Below are positions 50,701 through 61,335 of a stretch of DNA of 64,000 bases, one piece after another. Position 1 is the first letter of the stretch; each line of letters opens with the position of its first letter. The DNA comes from Epiperipatus broadwayi (lineage: Eukaryota; Onychophora; Udeonychophora; Euonychophora; Peripatidae): positions 10,768,085 through 10,832,084 of the forward strand of contig JAQFVV010012396.1 of the NCBI GenBank assembly GCA_028023455.1, read 5' to 3'. The notes below the pieces were generated by a model. The model saw only the letters and a list, made by a program, of their open reading frames with translations, ran no database searches and was not told where the DNA came from. The position numbers were made by a program, and so were the translations under genes.

Positions 50701-50917
50701 GGTTTTTTAAAAACATTCATAATTTATAGTCACATCTTTTATAAATGTATCTCTATACATAAGAATATTAAAAATTTTTTTATTCCTCCTTCTTTCTAAG
50801 AAGTAAGGAACAAAGATAATAAGCTGCTCTTTGGACAACATTTCAATAGTTCTGATGTAAATAGGATAAAAAGAGAAACCTCATATAAGTTTATACAACT
50901 ATTGAAAATAAAAATAT
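47718..50917. other. Space between convergent genes; probable 3' UTRs
   Basis: AT-rich, without recognisable transposons, unlike most of the window. A candidate PPIL3 polyadenylation word AATAAA is at 47933-47938. The part nearest 50917 is probably the 3' UTR of the calcium-sensor gene on the - strand, which could be long. I cannot fix either transcript end. Confidence 0.5.
47933..47938 (+). promoter_or_regulatory. Candidate PPIL3 polyadenylation signal
   Basis: AATAAA about 215 bases after the PPIL3 stop codon, the first such hexamer on the + strand downstream of it. Support is by position only. Confidence 0.4.
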
Positions 50918-51013
50918 TTATTGAGGCATTTCCAATGACAAAGCCTGGACAATCCATGGATCACATTTAGAGCCTTCCCGAAACTCGTCTTTACTCAGCT
51001 TGCCGTCCTTGTT
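50918..51013 (-). CDS. Calcium-sensor last coding exon, EF-hand 4 and C-terminus
   Basis: Starts after a TATAG acceptor (as complement of 51014-51018) and reads [20 protein letters not shown], then [11 protein letters not shown] and TAA at 50920-50918. The stop overlaps an AATAAA word. It joins in phase 0 to the exon ending at 57107. Confidence 0.93.
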   Translation of the reverse strand, partial: NKDGKLSKDEFREGSKCDPWIVQALSLEMPQ

Positions 51014-54000
51014 CTATATAAATAAATGACAAAAAAAAAAATTCGTTATATTTTTGCTTCTACAAAACCTCAAGCAAAATTAAGTAATATATATATTTAG
51101 AACAATTGAGTCAAACTGTTGCAAGATTAATAAAAAAAAAAACTAATCTACAGACATAATTTTTTATCTTTTCATCTTCCTCAAGTGTAAACTGTTGCAA
51201 TGATTTTTTTACACTTTAGTCCTATTTTTCATTACTTGTTAATCAGAATTCTTTGTCCATCAGTAGTCAGAATGGACCATACATGCAATTATTCTAAATT
51301 ACAACTTACTTTAACTCCAAATAAAACAGGCACACCAAACACTTTAAATTAAGAAAATATTTAAACATATATATAGCAACTACTTGTAAAAAAGTATAGC
51401 CATTCAAACTCAAAGAGAAGAAGAAAAACTGCTCTAGAAAAGAGTTTTGCAATGACTATACAAACCAATCTCATGAACATATAGAACATGCTTGTCTAAT
51501 TTCCTTTTTGTTTAATATTTTGTGATGTCTTAATTTCTTCAGCAGAAAATTTTTCTTTCTGAAATGCTTCCAACACCATGTCCAATTCTCAGCCATATCT
51601 TCAATGGAAATAATATCTCTCTTATGTATTTGAGATAATTCTTGTAATGTAGATGGGGTATATTTCTTCCACAAAAAACATGCTCAAGTTAAACTCTAAA
51701 CATTCTTTTAGGAAGTTTTGCATTGTTCATTCATTTTAAATATCCAATCTAATAAAGGTCTGATTTAAAATGGTGATCTCTATAGTATCACATCCAGCAA
51801 ATTGGACAAATTGATTTTTTAATATTGTCATTGTGCTTTTAAAATTTTATGGAGCATCTTTAAATGACACATTTTCTAATGTGTTTATGCTGCATTGATA
51901 ATCTAAATCTTACTTCTATACAATAAATTAGATAAATAACCACTATATACAGTTAATTTATTTGCAGTAGTTATTTCCTTTTGATTCTACCTCAATATCT
52001 AAAACTACTTATTAAATGACTAAGATATTTAAATTGGTTTCCGTTCTCAAGTTGATAACAATCCAAACTAAAAGTTGCTGAGGATTTTTCTTCCATCACT
52101 GACTAATAAAGAAATTAAGTTTTTTGATCATTAATTATTAAATCAAAGTCTTTAAATGGTGCATTCAAACATTAGAACAACCATTAATTAATATATTGTA
52201 AATACAGAATCCAAGAAACAAGCTTTTGTTTTTGCTTTAAGCCATTCAAATTAAAAGTCAAACCTATATTGTATCTTGATTCCCATTTCATTGAGCTGCC
52301 TATTTTATAGTTAAAATCCAAAGTGCATGTGCAACAGTTTAATGCTGTTTAAATATTACAAAGACAATTATTATAAAAATTAAAAACAATGTTGCACAGG
52401 TAATTATCATTGTTTAGCACTAGTTTTCACTTCAAATACCTCTGATTTTTCTTTTGTAGTAATAACACCTCGTCCATCATGTAGTGAATGTATAATACAA
52501 ATAAATGTTGGTGAACAACAAATTTATTTCAAACAATGCCAAACCTGTTCAATAACTAAGCCTTGACCCAATCAATAAAAGTAACATATAAAACACTTTT
52601 GATATATTTTTCTTGCATTCGCGTAACAAAAATCATGTCTTTAGTGCTTTTTTTTTTCATATGTCAAATGTGTTGACCGGGAAGTGAATCCGGGCCAGCT
52701 GCTTGGAAGGCAGCTATGCTAATCACTAGGCCACCAATGCTTGATATCTCTAGTGCTTCTTGATACTCTAAAATCACAATGAATCTATGGTAACCATTTA
52801 CCTATTCAGGAACTCTACTTATTTAATAAAATCTTGTTTTATATATTCTACAATATTTACTGCAATCTTGATCATTTTCTTTAATTTTAAAAATTGGAAC
52901 AATAGAAGAATCAATAAAATCAGGCAACATAATTTCATGATTCCATATATTTGTAAAAAATTATAATACTTTTGAAGCTAATATATCACCACCATATTTT
53001 AAAACTTCTCTAGATATTTCACCAGAAGCTGCAGCTTTTCTATTTTTCATGCTTCAGTAATATGATAATCTTGGAAGTCCAAATTAGAAATTTTAATGTT
53101 TAGAATGTACTATGACCTGAAGTTATTATTATCTCAATATCAGTCAGGAGAGCATATTAACTTTAAGTAAACTAAAATACAAATTAACATAAAATTTTAT
53201 TCAATGTTAAAATAACAAAATAGAAAAAGAATAAATAATGATTAAATCTTTACAGTTGATAAATAAGCTTTTGCTTGGGCATATCAATTTTTATACACTC
53301 TGTATAATTTTAATCCATTTGATTATGTCTTAAATGAAGAAAGTTCTTCATGCGCCATTTCTGGTAGAATTGCAATATATACATATACATTATAAATAAT
53401 GAATTTACACTTCAGCAGTTATCATATGAACAATATGCAAACTATCTGCTGCTCTTTAGTATGCGAACCCTACTTGGCATTATTTACTTACTTCTGTAGA
53501 TACACACTGATAAGTTTTAGTGGGTTTTTTAAAAATAAGGGTCTGATCTTTTGCATAATTACTTCTTATTAGCATAATTGCTTGTTAATATACATTTAAA
53601 TGTATGATTCTATAGGTAAACAGATTACTATGTAAATAGATTACTATTTAACTTAAAATTTATCAATTATTTACCAATAAACAGTATATATTTTAAATGA
53701 AGAGTAACAAAAAAATATATAGCAATAATAATGGTAAACATAAACAAATGATCTAAATGAGAGTCTTTAAATACTATATTTCCAGAATTGCAACACAATT
53801 CTGATGTCTATTTCAAGCAAATCCAAAGTACATTTGATCTATTCTAATGTTATATATATATATATAAAATAAATAAAATATCCATTAATTAAAAACAATA
53901 TTGTAATTATAATTGAAATAATATTTTTAACGGTTTACAAACAATTACAAACAATCTTTAAATCCGCAGAAGTACTTTCGGTTACTTTCTAACCTGCCTC

Positions 54001-57000
54001 AACTGCCATTAAATTAAAAAACTAAAAGCGGAAGCAAACATCATCAATTCAAATTCCACGAATCTCATATTTTAATGTTAGAAGCTTGTCGATTTATTAA
54101 ATGCGTTTTATTTCTGTTTATAAAAATTGCCTCTTTAATTTTTCTTTTACTATGGTTTCTCTCTTCATGAAGAATTTTCACATTTTCAAAATTAAATTTA
54201 TATTTACATGCTTTTTCGTGATCAAAGAAAACTGAAGAAGATATTAAATCACCATTATTTTTATTTTTTACACGCTTATATAACAATTCATGTTCCTTCA
54301 ATCTTTTCTCAATGCTGCACCTAGATTCACCTATATATGATAGCATACAATCACAAAAAATTTGATATATGACATTACTTTTTTGCTTGACAGGTATGAC
54401 ATCCTTAGAATTATTAACTAATTTATTAATATTGTTTGGAACGTAGACTGAAACATCAAATACATTCTTATATAAATTCTTAAAAATTTTTACTTGTGGA
54501 TTTGAAATAAATGGAATAGATATCCATTTTTTATTATTAATCTTCATTTCTTTTAAATTATAATAGTTTTTTTTAAATTGACATAAAGTATTGTTTATTT
54601 GTTCCATTTTATAACCAACATCAAGCAATTCCTTGGCAAATATCTCAATATTTTTCAATTTATCACTTTGGTAACGACATAATTTTTCATTCCGAAACAA
54701 AAAAGATTTAAAACTTGCCATCTTATGCATCATTGTTACTTTTGATTTACAATTTATATATCCTCTTTTTTGCAGTGGCGGATTTAAAGATTGTTTGTAA
54801 TTGTTTGTAAACCGTTAAAAATATTATTTCAATTATATATATATAGTAATTATTTGCTTTATATGATATTACACATATAAGTATTAGTTTATACTCATGA
54901 TAATATGAAGAGATATTTTTTCATGAACAAATATTTTAAAATATTACGGCTACCTTTATATAGGACAATATGATAGGAAATGTATGAATTTTATACACCT
55001 TCTGACATTTGTAATCCATCTTTAAAATACAGGTAACATCCATTTTAAAGCATAAAAATATTCTGATCATTTATAAAGTAATGAAGCAATTCCAATAATT
55101 TTTTTCTTTTATTATAAATTATCATTTTCCCATAAAATTTTCTTGACATGCTGCCTGATTCATGGGCAAATAATATTACTTCTTACCCTCCATTTTTTTC
55201 AGTCAACTATATACTTTAAAGAAAATAAAAATAAAATCATATAAAGAAATTTGTATATTCTTTCATTTAAATCAAAAACAAGAGAGAAAGTGAGTTCAAA
55301 CTATTCTGTCCTATTTATAAGATTTTTTCACTGACGTTTGTGTAACTATAGCAATCCTCTATTTTCACTCATTAAGAGATTTCTGGTAGCATTCATCTAA
55401 TAAAAATTTGTATTATATAACAAAAATAAATATCTAAGAATTAGTACATACAACAAAAATTCATGTTTTACTATGCTAATATTACTTTGCATTCTAATAA
55501 AAATTAAACAATCTTTATCACATTTTCAATATATTACACTGGAAATATACCTTATACATATTTCCTTAATATAATACCATACAAATAAAAAAGACAAACA
55601 TATATGAAATATTAAACATTTACACCTGGGTTTCGTTTTACGTGATAGATAGGTTCCTCAGAAAACATGTGCAAATGAAATCGCACAAAAATAGACGTAA
55701 CTTACCTTGAAAAAGAGGGGATACAGACTTTGATTTTTCAAAAGTCATGTAAAAGCAAAGCACCAACATAAAATTACTTTAAAATGCGTGCAAAAAAAAT
55801 AAAATAAAATATGACTAATAAAAAATTTCAAATTTGAAAAAAATTGATACAAGACAAACTTTTTTTAAGTATAATATTTAATTTTATTCAAAATAATATA
55901 TTTTTATGCATAATTTACAGTACAGTAATTTACATTTTTTTTATACACGTTTTAATTATTATCGCTATTTGCCAATAAACAGGTTCGTTTGCAAACTGGT
56001 AAAAAATCAGATTCTTCACAAGAGGAAATACAACTAGCGCCAACTTCACACTCATGTTGTGTTAATGGTTTTCTGGTGACAACGTAATTAGTAATTAATC
56101 TTTGAGATGATGATTTTATTAATTGTTTATGAAATTAACAACTAAAAATTAAATTCTTATTTTTGTCTTTAATTTTTTAATTTTCAATTCCGTTTAAAAA
56201 TCAAATTACATTTCACATCACATTAATTTCAAGTCGCCGTAAGTAATTTTTAAATTGTTAATTACAATTAAAAATCAGATTTTAATTTTTAATTGTCAAA
56301 TTTAAGTGTGCCCACTGCTATTACTCACCTTTTAAAAATAAACTTGTGGACACTAAATGATTAATAATTGATTATGTTCTTTTTTAAAAAGCAAAAACAG
56401 AATGTGATTTAAAATGCAAAATTAACACGCACAATGTTTGAACAAATTTACATTATAATCTTGTAAAATTTAATGTGTGTATGCATAAAATGTGGAAATC
56501 ATGATTTTAATTTCATTATTGCATACAATCTTACTATTATAAAGCACTGAAAATATTGAAATTACTAAGATGAAAGTCGAATTCCAATAATGTGCTATTA
56601 CTTTCAATATGATGTAAGTGCGCAAAATTTATTATTTAAAGTAATAGCGCATTATCGGAGTTCGACTTCCAAAGAAACATGAATCGCGTAACTTCAAAAT
56701 CGCGTTAAATAAGTCCGCATAAAAAGAGACCCAGGTGTATTTGTATTGTTTATAATTTACTATCGTGTATGCAGTAATGAAACATAAAGAATAATAATTT
56801 TATCCAAACTATACACCTTATTATTAATATATTCATTTTCCTTTTTAAGATGAATAAAGTCAATTTGTAATCTTACAATACAATGAATTAAATAAACAAT
56901 TTTATATTATATATTATTGTCATCATAGCAACATGTTCAATGTTTCATAAATTAACATATTCACCATCCAAAAAATCAAACAAGAAAATAAGATAAAAAA

Positions 57001-58941
57001 AAATTATGACTGACATCTTATCACGTATTCAAACATCTCAAATGTCAGTAGATACAATATATATGTGTGAAAGTGTATGAGCACACACACACATATGATA
57101 ACTTACTGTGTCCATTTGCGCAAAGATTTTATTGACTCTCTTCTCAGGAGTGTCTTCATCCTTAGGCAAATCCAACATGTTGCCAACCATACAGTAGATT
57201 GCATCAACTATGTCAACCATCTCTCTCTTTGTAATATACCCATCATTGTCCAAATCATATAAACTAAAAGCCCCTGAAATATATATATAATCCAATAAGA
57301 TAAATAATGTTTATTTTATTTTTAAAAAACGAACATATTAAAGAAAAAAAATTCTTACAAAACAATTTTTTCTACCTTTATTTTTTTAAAAAAAAAAATC
57401 TATTAATAGCTATAACGGAACAACCTTGTAAGTCATAAAATATCTGATAAAAAAACAGGATAGACAAATTTTAAGTGTATCTTTAAAATTTTAAAACTAT
57501 TATTTTTTAAATTATCCAAAGATGTATATATATATAAATACTAATAGAAATATGAATTATATAGAGTAGTAATGAAGCATATCATTTATAGTTAGCTCAT
57601 AATTGGCCGATAAATAAAAGATTCCTAATTGATTTTCATCTGAGCATAATAAACTTAATCAGATTAATAGACTGAAATTGTTAAATTTCTAGCTACTTTG
57701 GGTTCAAATGTTGCTTGTCATTATATTAATAACGGAGTCAGAGAAATATAGTATCCTCTAGTAAGTTTATTTTAAAATAAGTAATGACCAAATTTTGAAA
57801 TGTAAACTAAGAGAATATAAACCTCATAGGACGATCATTTATTGTAAGTTTCAGCTTTTTAATATTACATAAGTGGTTATACTGTATTAAAGACTTCAGA
57901 AAAAATATAGTGGCAAAAGAAAAATTTCTAAGTAAACTTAAAAGTTCAATACCATTTATTAGATTTAGAGAATTTTAACATCAATCATCACTCAAAGTTT
58001 AGATTAATTTGAAATTAATAGGGGAAAAAATTAATATCAGAAAAAAAAGTATAATGTGAAAATAAAACTAATTGCAAAAGTAATCCTTGATGTCAATACC
58101 AATACTATGATAACTTCCCTCATTAATGAAAATGATATTCTATTACAATTGCATTTTTATTTGGTTCTATTAACAACAATTTGATACCCATTTATTCACT
58201 TGCTGACTGATTTGGGTTGGTTATTTGGAAAAAATATTTTCAGTCTGAATAGTGATCTAAAAAGACCTAAAATTAAAATTTGGCGATAGAACCTTTCAAA
58301 AAAAAAAAATCCAACTAAAGAGAATCACTATTACAACCTAGTTATTAAGAATGCAGTATCTAAATGAATCTTATAATGTATCTTTGAAATTGTCATTCAA
58401 TTATTAATAATTGCAGTCACATATAATAAATAAATGAATTATCAGATAAATTTAATTTATTGCATAGTGATTATAAAACGATTCCAGTTATATAAATTAG
58501 TGCTAGACAATTGTGCCTATGAAAAAGATACATTATAGATCTATGTTGGAGGTATATAAGAATTCCAATTATGAGTTGTAAAAGCTGTGAATGACACTTT
58601 AATTTAGTCCTTTAAAATTGAGGTTTTCAAATAGTCAAAATCTTTTAAGTTAAAAATATCGAAATTCAGATATACAATTCTAGAGAACTACAAGAGTTGA
58701 GCTCTTGAGGCACTCGTAAATAGAAAAAAACATTTTAATAATTAGAATGGTCTTTTTCTTCTACCTCTTGATTTAATTAGTCTGAAGAAGGCTAACTTAT
58801 GATTGAAATCTAAATTTAATTTCCAATTATTTTATTATATAGAATTTTAAAATTGAACTTACAATCAAGCTTTTCATCAAGAGTCCCTCTCGATGTTACA
58901 GATAAAGCGCAGATAAATTCTTTGAAAGTAATATAGCCATC
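50918..58941 (-). CDS. Neuronal calcium sensor (frequenin/NCS family), C-terminal three exons
   Basis: Exons 58941-58863, 57273-57107 and 51013-50918 join in frame to 113 codons and TAA, about the last 60 percent of the usual 190 residues. The family are small EF-hand proteins that sense calcium at membranes and act on channels and lipid kinases in neurons. Visible are the second half of EF-hand 2 (DGYITFKEF), then [20 protein letters not shown], a complete EF-hand 3 loop [21 protein letters not shown], and EF-hand 4 loop [12 protein letters not shown] across the last intron. It ends [19 protein letters not shown]. Calcium-binding positions 1, 3, 5 and 12 are kept in EF3 and EF4. LDEKL and IVQALSL point to NCS-1/frequenin rather than neurocalcin. 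The ending differs from classical NCS-1, so an invertebrate NCS-2-like paralogue is possible. The myristoylated N-terminus and EF1 lie beyond 64000 or in undetected exons. Confidence 0.92.
51014..51470 (-). other. Calcium-sensor intron, no element seen
   Basis: AT-rich intronic sequence immediately upstream of the last exon. Nothing recognisable. Confidence 0.5.
51471..51674 (-). pseudogene. Unclassified coding-like fragment
   Basis: A 67-codon frame whose translation ([38 protein letters not shown]) has a balanced, protein-like composition, unlike the biased frames around it. It ends at a plain stop and I recognise no family. It may be a fragment of a transposon protein adjoining the LINE relic at 51990-53060. 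Confidence 0.35.
52304..52358. mobile_element. Truncated copy of the MITE at 26040-26332
   Basis: The text from tttatagttaaaat through gcatgtgcaacag and aatgctgtttaaatatta matches the right arm at about 26262-26317 with a few changes and one short gap. Only this arm is present. Confidence 0.7.
52635..52756 (-). mobile_element. tRNA-Gly-derived SINE with target-site duplication
   Basis: On the - strand, 52743-52648 begins GCATTGGTGGCCTAGTGATT, includes GCTGCCTTCCAAGCAGC (an anticodon arm with TCC, glycine) and CCCGG-ATTCACTT-CCCGG (T arm), and ends in a short tail with an A-run. The acceptor stem has two mismatches and the T loop lacks the usual GTTCGA, so it is not a working tRNA gene. The words gcactagagatat (complement of 52744-52756) and gcactaaagacat (complement of 52635-52647) flank it as a 13-bp target duplication with two differences. 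It interrupts the LINE relic just before its DMIF block. Confidence 0.7.
53061..53907 (-). other. Calcium-sensor intron, no element seen
   Basis: AT-rich intronic sequence with a TA run near 53853. Nothing recognisable. Confidence 0.5.
53908..54837 (-). mobile_element. Penelope-derived 930-bp unit with perfect 60-bp inverted ends
   Basis: Bases 53908-53967 are the exact reverse complement of 54778-54837 (60 of 60). Between them lies a single intact ORF that encodes the C-terminal third of a Penelope-like element. Inverted and direct terminal repeats are known for Penelope-like elements. A compact unit with only the endonuclease part and perfect ends is less usual. I could not define a target duplication because the flanks are TA-rich. 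The perfect ends suggest recent formation. Confidence 0.75.
54065..54733 (-). CDS. GIY-YIG endonuclease domain protein of a Penelope-like element
   Basis: An uninterrupted 222-codon frame starting ATG ATG and ending TGA. Residues 75-100 ([20 protein letters not shown]) match the FISLPYI-type linker after the Penelope reverse transcriptase. Residues about 120-150 ([20 protein letters not shown] followed by IEKRLKEHE) form the GIY-YIG core, with the YIG motif and the following arginine in place. Residues about 170-215 ([20 protein letters not shown] and [14 protein letters not shown]) match the domain's C-terminal part, with the glutamate of the KEA motif. In Penelope-like elements this nuclease nicks the target for reverse transcription. 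The RT domain is absent, so the unit cannot copy itself alone. The intact frame in a window full of broken transposon genes is notable. Confidence 0.8.
   Translation of the reverse strand: MMHKMASFKSFLFRNEKLCRYQSDKLKNIEIFAKELLDVGYKMEQINNTLCQFKKNYYNLKEMKINNKKWISIPFISNPQVKIFKNLYKNVFDVSVYVPNNINKLVNNSKDVIPVKQKSNVIYQIFCDCMLSYIGESRCSIEKRLKEHELLYKRVKNKNNGDLISSSVFFDHEKACKYKFNFENVKILHEERNHSKRKIKEAIFINRNKTHLINRQASNIKI
54838..55620 (-). other. Calcium-sensor intron, no element seen
   Basis: AT-rich intronic sequence between two transposons. Nothing recognisable. Confidence 0.5.
55621..56739. mobile_element. pogo/Tigger-like non-autonomous DNA transposon
   Basis: Inverted ends CACCTGGGTTTCGTTTTACG (55623 on) and, as reverse complement from 56737, CACCTGGGTCTCTTTTTATG are each flanked by TA, the target of this superfamily. 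Text inside both ends (cgttttacgtg, tcgcgttaaataagtccgc) resembles Tigger/pogo termini. No transposase frame remains. An inner hairpin lies at 56574-56670 (aagtcgaattccaataatg / cattatcggagttcgactt with ctattacttt / aaagtaatag). Confidence 0.65.
56740..57106 (-). other. Calcium-sensor intron, no element seen
   Basis: AT-rich intronic sequence with a short CA run near 57082, leading up to the donor GTAAGT (complement of 57101-57106). Confidence 0.5.
57107..57273 (-). CDS. Calcium-sensor exon, EF-hand 3
   Basis: One hundred and sixty-seven bases between a TTTCAG acceptor (complement of 57274-57279) and a GTAAGT donor. It begins with the last two bases of the tryptophan codon shared with the previous exon. 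It reads [40 protein letters not shown] and [15 protein letters not shown]. It contains the complete EF-hand 3 loop and the first two residues of the EF-hand 4 loop. Confidence 0.94.
57274..58862 (-). other. Calcium-sensor intron, no element seen
   Basis: 1.6 kb of AT-rich intron with clean GTAAGT and CAG ends. No transposon recognised. Confidence 0.55.
58863..58941 (-). CDS. Calcium-sensor exon, end of EF-hand 2
   Basis: Seventy-nine bases between TTTTTGCAG (complement of 58942-58950) and GTAAGT. It reads [20 protein letters not shown] and LDEKLD plus one base. It starts in the middle of the EF-hand 2 loop, so the preceding exon must end with the D-x-N part of that loop. I did not find that exon between 58950 and 64000. 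Confidence 0.92.
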
Positions 58942-59949
58942 CTGCAAAAACAAAAACAAAATATAATTAATGTTTATTTTATTCTCTTTAGTAATTATTT
59001 TAAAATAAGAATTTAGATTAAATAAACTGAGTACATATTATTTTTATTAATTTTAAAATACTTCATAAAATAAAAAGGACATGCAACTCTTTTATTAGTA
59101 AGTGTAAACATATATATATATATTAACAAACCCAAATAAGTATTTTTCAATACACATACATATATATATTCTTTATGATATAAAATATGAAACTTTGGAT
59201 TGGTAAATGATTTTTTAAAAAAATATATTTTTAGATGATTATAAAATTACATTAATTCTATGCATAGTAGAAGAAAAAAATGAAAAGGAAATGTATACCA
59301 TTCCACTGAATTCTTTCTAACAATATTCTTGTGATAATTGGAAATTGATTAAGTTTACATTGGAATAGCAAAAAAAAAAAGAAGAAGAAGATATGTACAT
59401 GGATAAAATTGGAAAAACCCTGCTTGCATTTGAAATGTGACTAGCAATCCAGCTAAATAAAGCATTTGAAACAATACAATTCTTTTATCATAGAAATCAA
59501 GGGCCTGTTTTCAATCCAATTTATAAAATCAAATTTCAATAACAATTTTTAATATATTAAAAATTAGTATATGAATTAATTTGTAATTTCTATTTAATTT
59601 CTAAAAAGCCATGAATAAAATATATAATTGAATGACTTTATCTCAGGAGTTCATAAGAAATTTGAGCACCAAAAGTGTCAGAAAATTGATGCAAAGATAT
59701 TATGTTCCAGAGTCTGATATTCTATCAATCAACTAAACAATGAAGAGTATTTTAAAATACTTTAGTCTCAATCAAAATATGAAATGGAAATACTTCATAA
59801 TTACAAATAAAAGTGCAATCAATCTATGATTGTGAATATAACTAGTTTAAAGTATTTTGCAAATATCTTACCCAACATAATAATTAAAAGAAGTAAATGA
59901 GTGATAAACAAAGACTAGCATCCTTATTCATAATATCTTGGATTAATTT
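58942..59949 (-). other. Calcium-sensor upstream intron, no element seen
   Basis: AT-rich intronic sequence with TA microsatellites near 59111 and 59160. Nothing recognisable. Confidence 0.5.
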
Positions 59950-59979
59950 CTATTATTCAAACCGTTCCTTTCTGGTGTA

Positions 59980-60480
59980 CCAGTGATTTGTATGTCATCA
60001 ATCAATTTTACCTTCTAGGATAAATTTTTGCAAATCATTCTGAGGATTCCTCAATAAATGATGAAAAATATTAATTTCATTTTTTGTAGTTATTTACACT
60101 GTTTTTCTTCTGATTTTTATTCTTCTCAGTACATCTTTCCAGATCAAAATGTTTTCATTATCTACATCTTCACTTTTCTATTACTAGTATATAAGATCCA
60201 TATTTCACATTTATAATAAATATGTCTTCATATATAACATTTCCCTATTTTAAGTCTTATTCCCAAATTTAATTATTTCACAATGATTTTTCAAATTTCT
60301 CAATATTTCTTTGCAATTCTGGCATTAATTTTCTTCTTTTAATTTATTAAGTTGGATAAAAAATTGCCAAGATATCTAAAACTCCTTACTCGTTTGATCA
60401 CAGAATTATAATTCCTTTTATTTATAATTTTGAAGATCATATTCTGTTTCTTCTTTAAATTAATTCAAATTCTATCTATA
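59980..60480 (-). pseudogene. Decayed LINE, C-terminal end of the reverse transcriptase
   Basis: On the - strand, right to left, broken frames give IKRVRSFRYLGNFLSN near 60400, KKINARIAKKY, then YKCEIWILYTS near 60190, VLRRIKIRRKTV near 60115, and HHLLRNPQNDLQKFILEGKID near 60080-60010. This follows the usual end of invertebrate LINE proteins (F.YLGs, eI..RI, llYG.E.W, vL.RI..kR, GHi.R...l....LEGKI.GkR). There are many stops. Confidence 0.65.
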
Positions 60481-60908
60481 TCTTGTCTAAAAAAACAAAT
60501 TTATTTAAATTATCATAAAGCTATTTTAGAATGTAGCTATAATAATGACAAAACATATTACTAACTTCATCATTTTCAATAATGCTTTTCATAATTTGTT
60601 TAGTCTAAAAATTGTAATGTAATAGATATTATGTATTTTTTTCTTTCACCAAAATTGTTGCTTCCTACTGTATATAAAATAATTTTAATGTATTAAATAC
60701 TTTAAGATTAAAATTCATTTCACTGAGCACGATAAAACAAAAACTTTATTATAATTCAAGATGCAAGCATAGCAGTCCTGTTAATCTTCTAAACACCTTT
60801 TTACCAAATATAGAAATAATAAAAATAACTTCTTATTCCAATAACTACATCAACGAATGGTTACATAATAATTGCTTTTTCTATTTTTTTAAATTCAAAA
60901 ATAAATAA
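60481..60908 (-). other. Calcium-sensor upstream intron, no element seen
   Basis: AT-rich sequence, possibly including further LINE remains too decayed to read. Confidence 0.45.
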
Positions 60909-61015
60909 GCATTGGTGGTCAAAGAAGTCAGCGATGGCAGCTTTACAAGCAGTTGTCCCGGGTTAGCGGGTTCGCTTTCCGGCTGATGCTATGACACATG
61001 AGAAAAAATAAAATA
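60909..61015 (+). mobile_element. tRNA-Gly-like SINE, second copy
   Basis: Starts GCATTGGTGGTCAAAGAAGT, has GGCAGCTTTACAAGCAG in place of the anticodon arm, and a B-box match GGGTTCGCTTTCC. It closes with CTGATGC, which pairs with the GCATTGG start. It is longer than a tRNA and has an altered anticodon loop, so it is not a tRNA gene. The tail atgacacatgag plus A-rich sequence resembles that of the SINE at 52648-52743, so both belong to one family. Confidence 0.6.
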
Positions 61016-61024
61016 AATATTTAT

Positions 61025-61335
61025 CTTATCAATACTTTTAGAGAAAGATTTCAACCTTAATCATAAGTGCTTTTAACCTTTCATATAAGTGCATTGAACA
61101 TTTATAATAGTCAAACAATGTTTTTTCTTTTGACTACAGAGGGATCTCTCAAACCTCAACACAAGACAGCGACTTTATAAAGATAAGAATGGCCATATTA
61201 TTTTTATAAAGTCATTATCATGTGTCTAGATTTAAGAGGTCGGTCCCTCTATAGTCAAATGAAAAAATATTATTAGACTGTTCAAGTTGCATATGATAAC
61301 AGTTAAAGCCATTCTCTAAAAGTATTTACATACTT
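61025..61335. mobile_element. Fold-back MITE of about 300 bp
   Basis: The left arm contains caatacttttagagaaag (61030 on), agtgcttttaacctttc and cttttgactacagagggatc. The right arm carries the reverse complements (ggtccctctatagtcaaatg near 61243, aacagttaaagccattctct near 61299, aaagtatttacata). The arms are imperfect. The centre (61175-61205) includes gactttataaa / tttataaagtc. It lies directly after the SINE. Confidence 0.7.

Larger units (their letters stand above)
51990..53060 (-). pseudogene. Decayed LINE, N-terminal half of the reverse transcriptase
   Basis: Reading right to left on the - strand gives [20 protein letters not shown] and DILASK near 53045-52970, then [19 protein letters not shown] near 52900, then [19 protein letters not shown] and TFIDWVKA near 52640-52565, and [10 protein letters not shown] near 52045. 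This is the standard order of a common invertebrate non-LTR retrotransposon (KNGKA.G.DGI..EVLK.GG, iVPIFK.KGd..DC.NYRGI, VRQLQEK...l...FIDl.KAFD, FKYLGs.iS). It is split by a SINE (52648-52743), joined to a MITE fragment (52304-52358), and has many stops. It belongs to a different family from the LINE copies at 4351 and 22320. Confidence 0.8.

Noticed and set aside
52648-52743. tRNA-Gly(TCC) gene
   Set aside because: Acceptor-stem mismatches, altered T loop, an A-run tail and a target duplication show a SINE, not a tRNA gene.
57077-57262. 61-codon frame on the + strand
   Set aside because: Antisense shadow of the EF-hand 3 exon.
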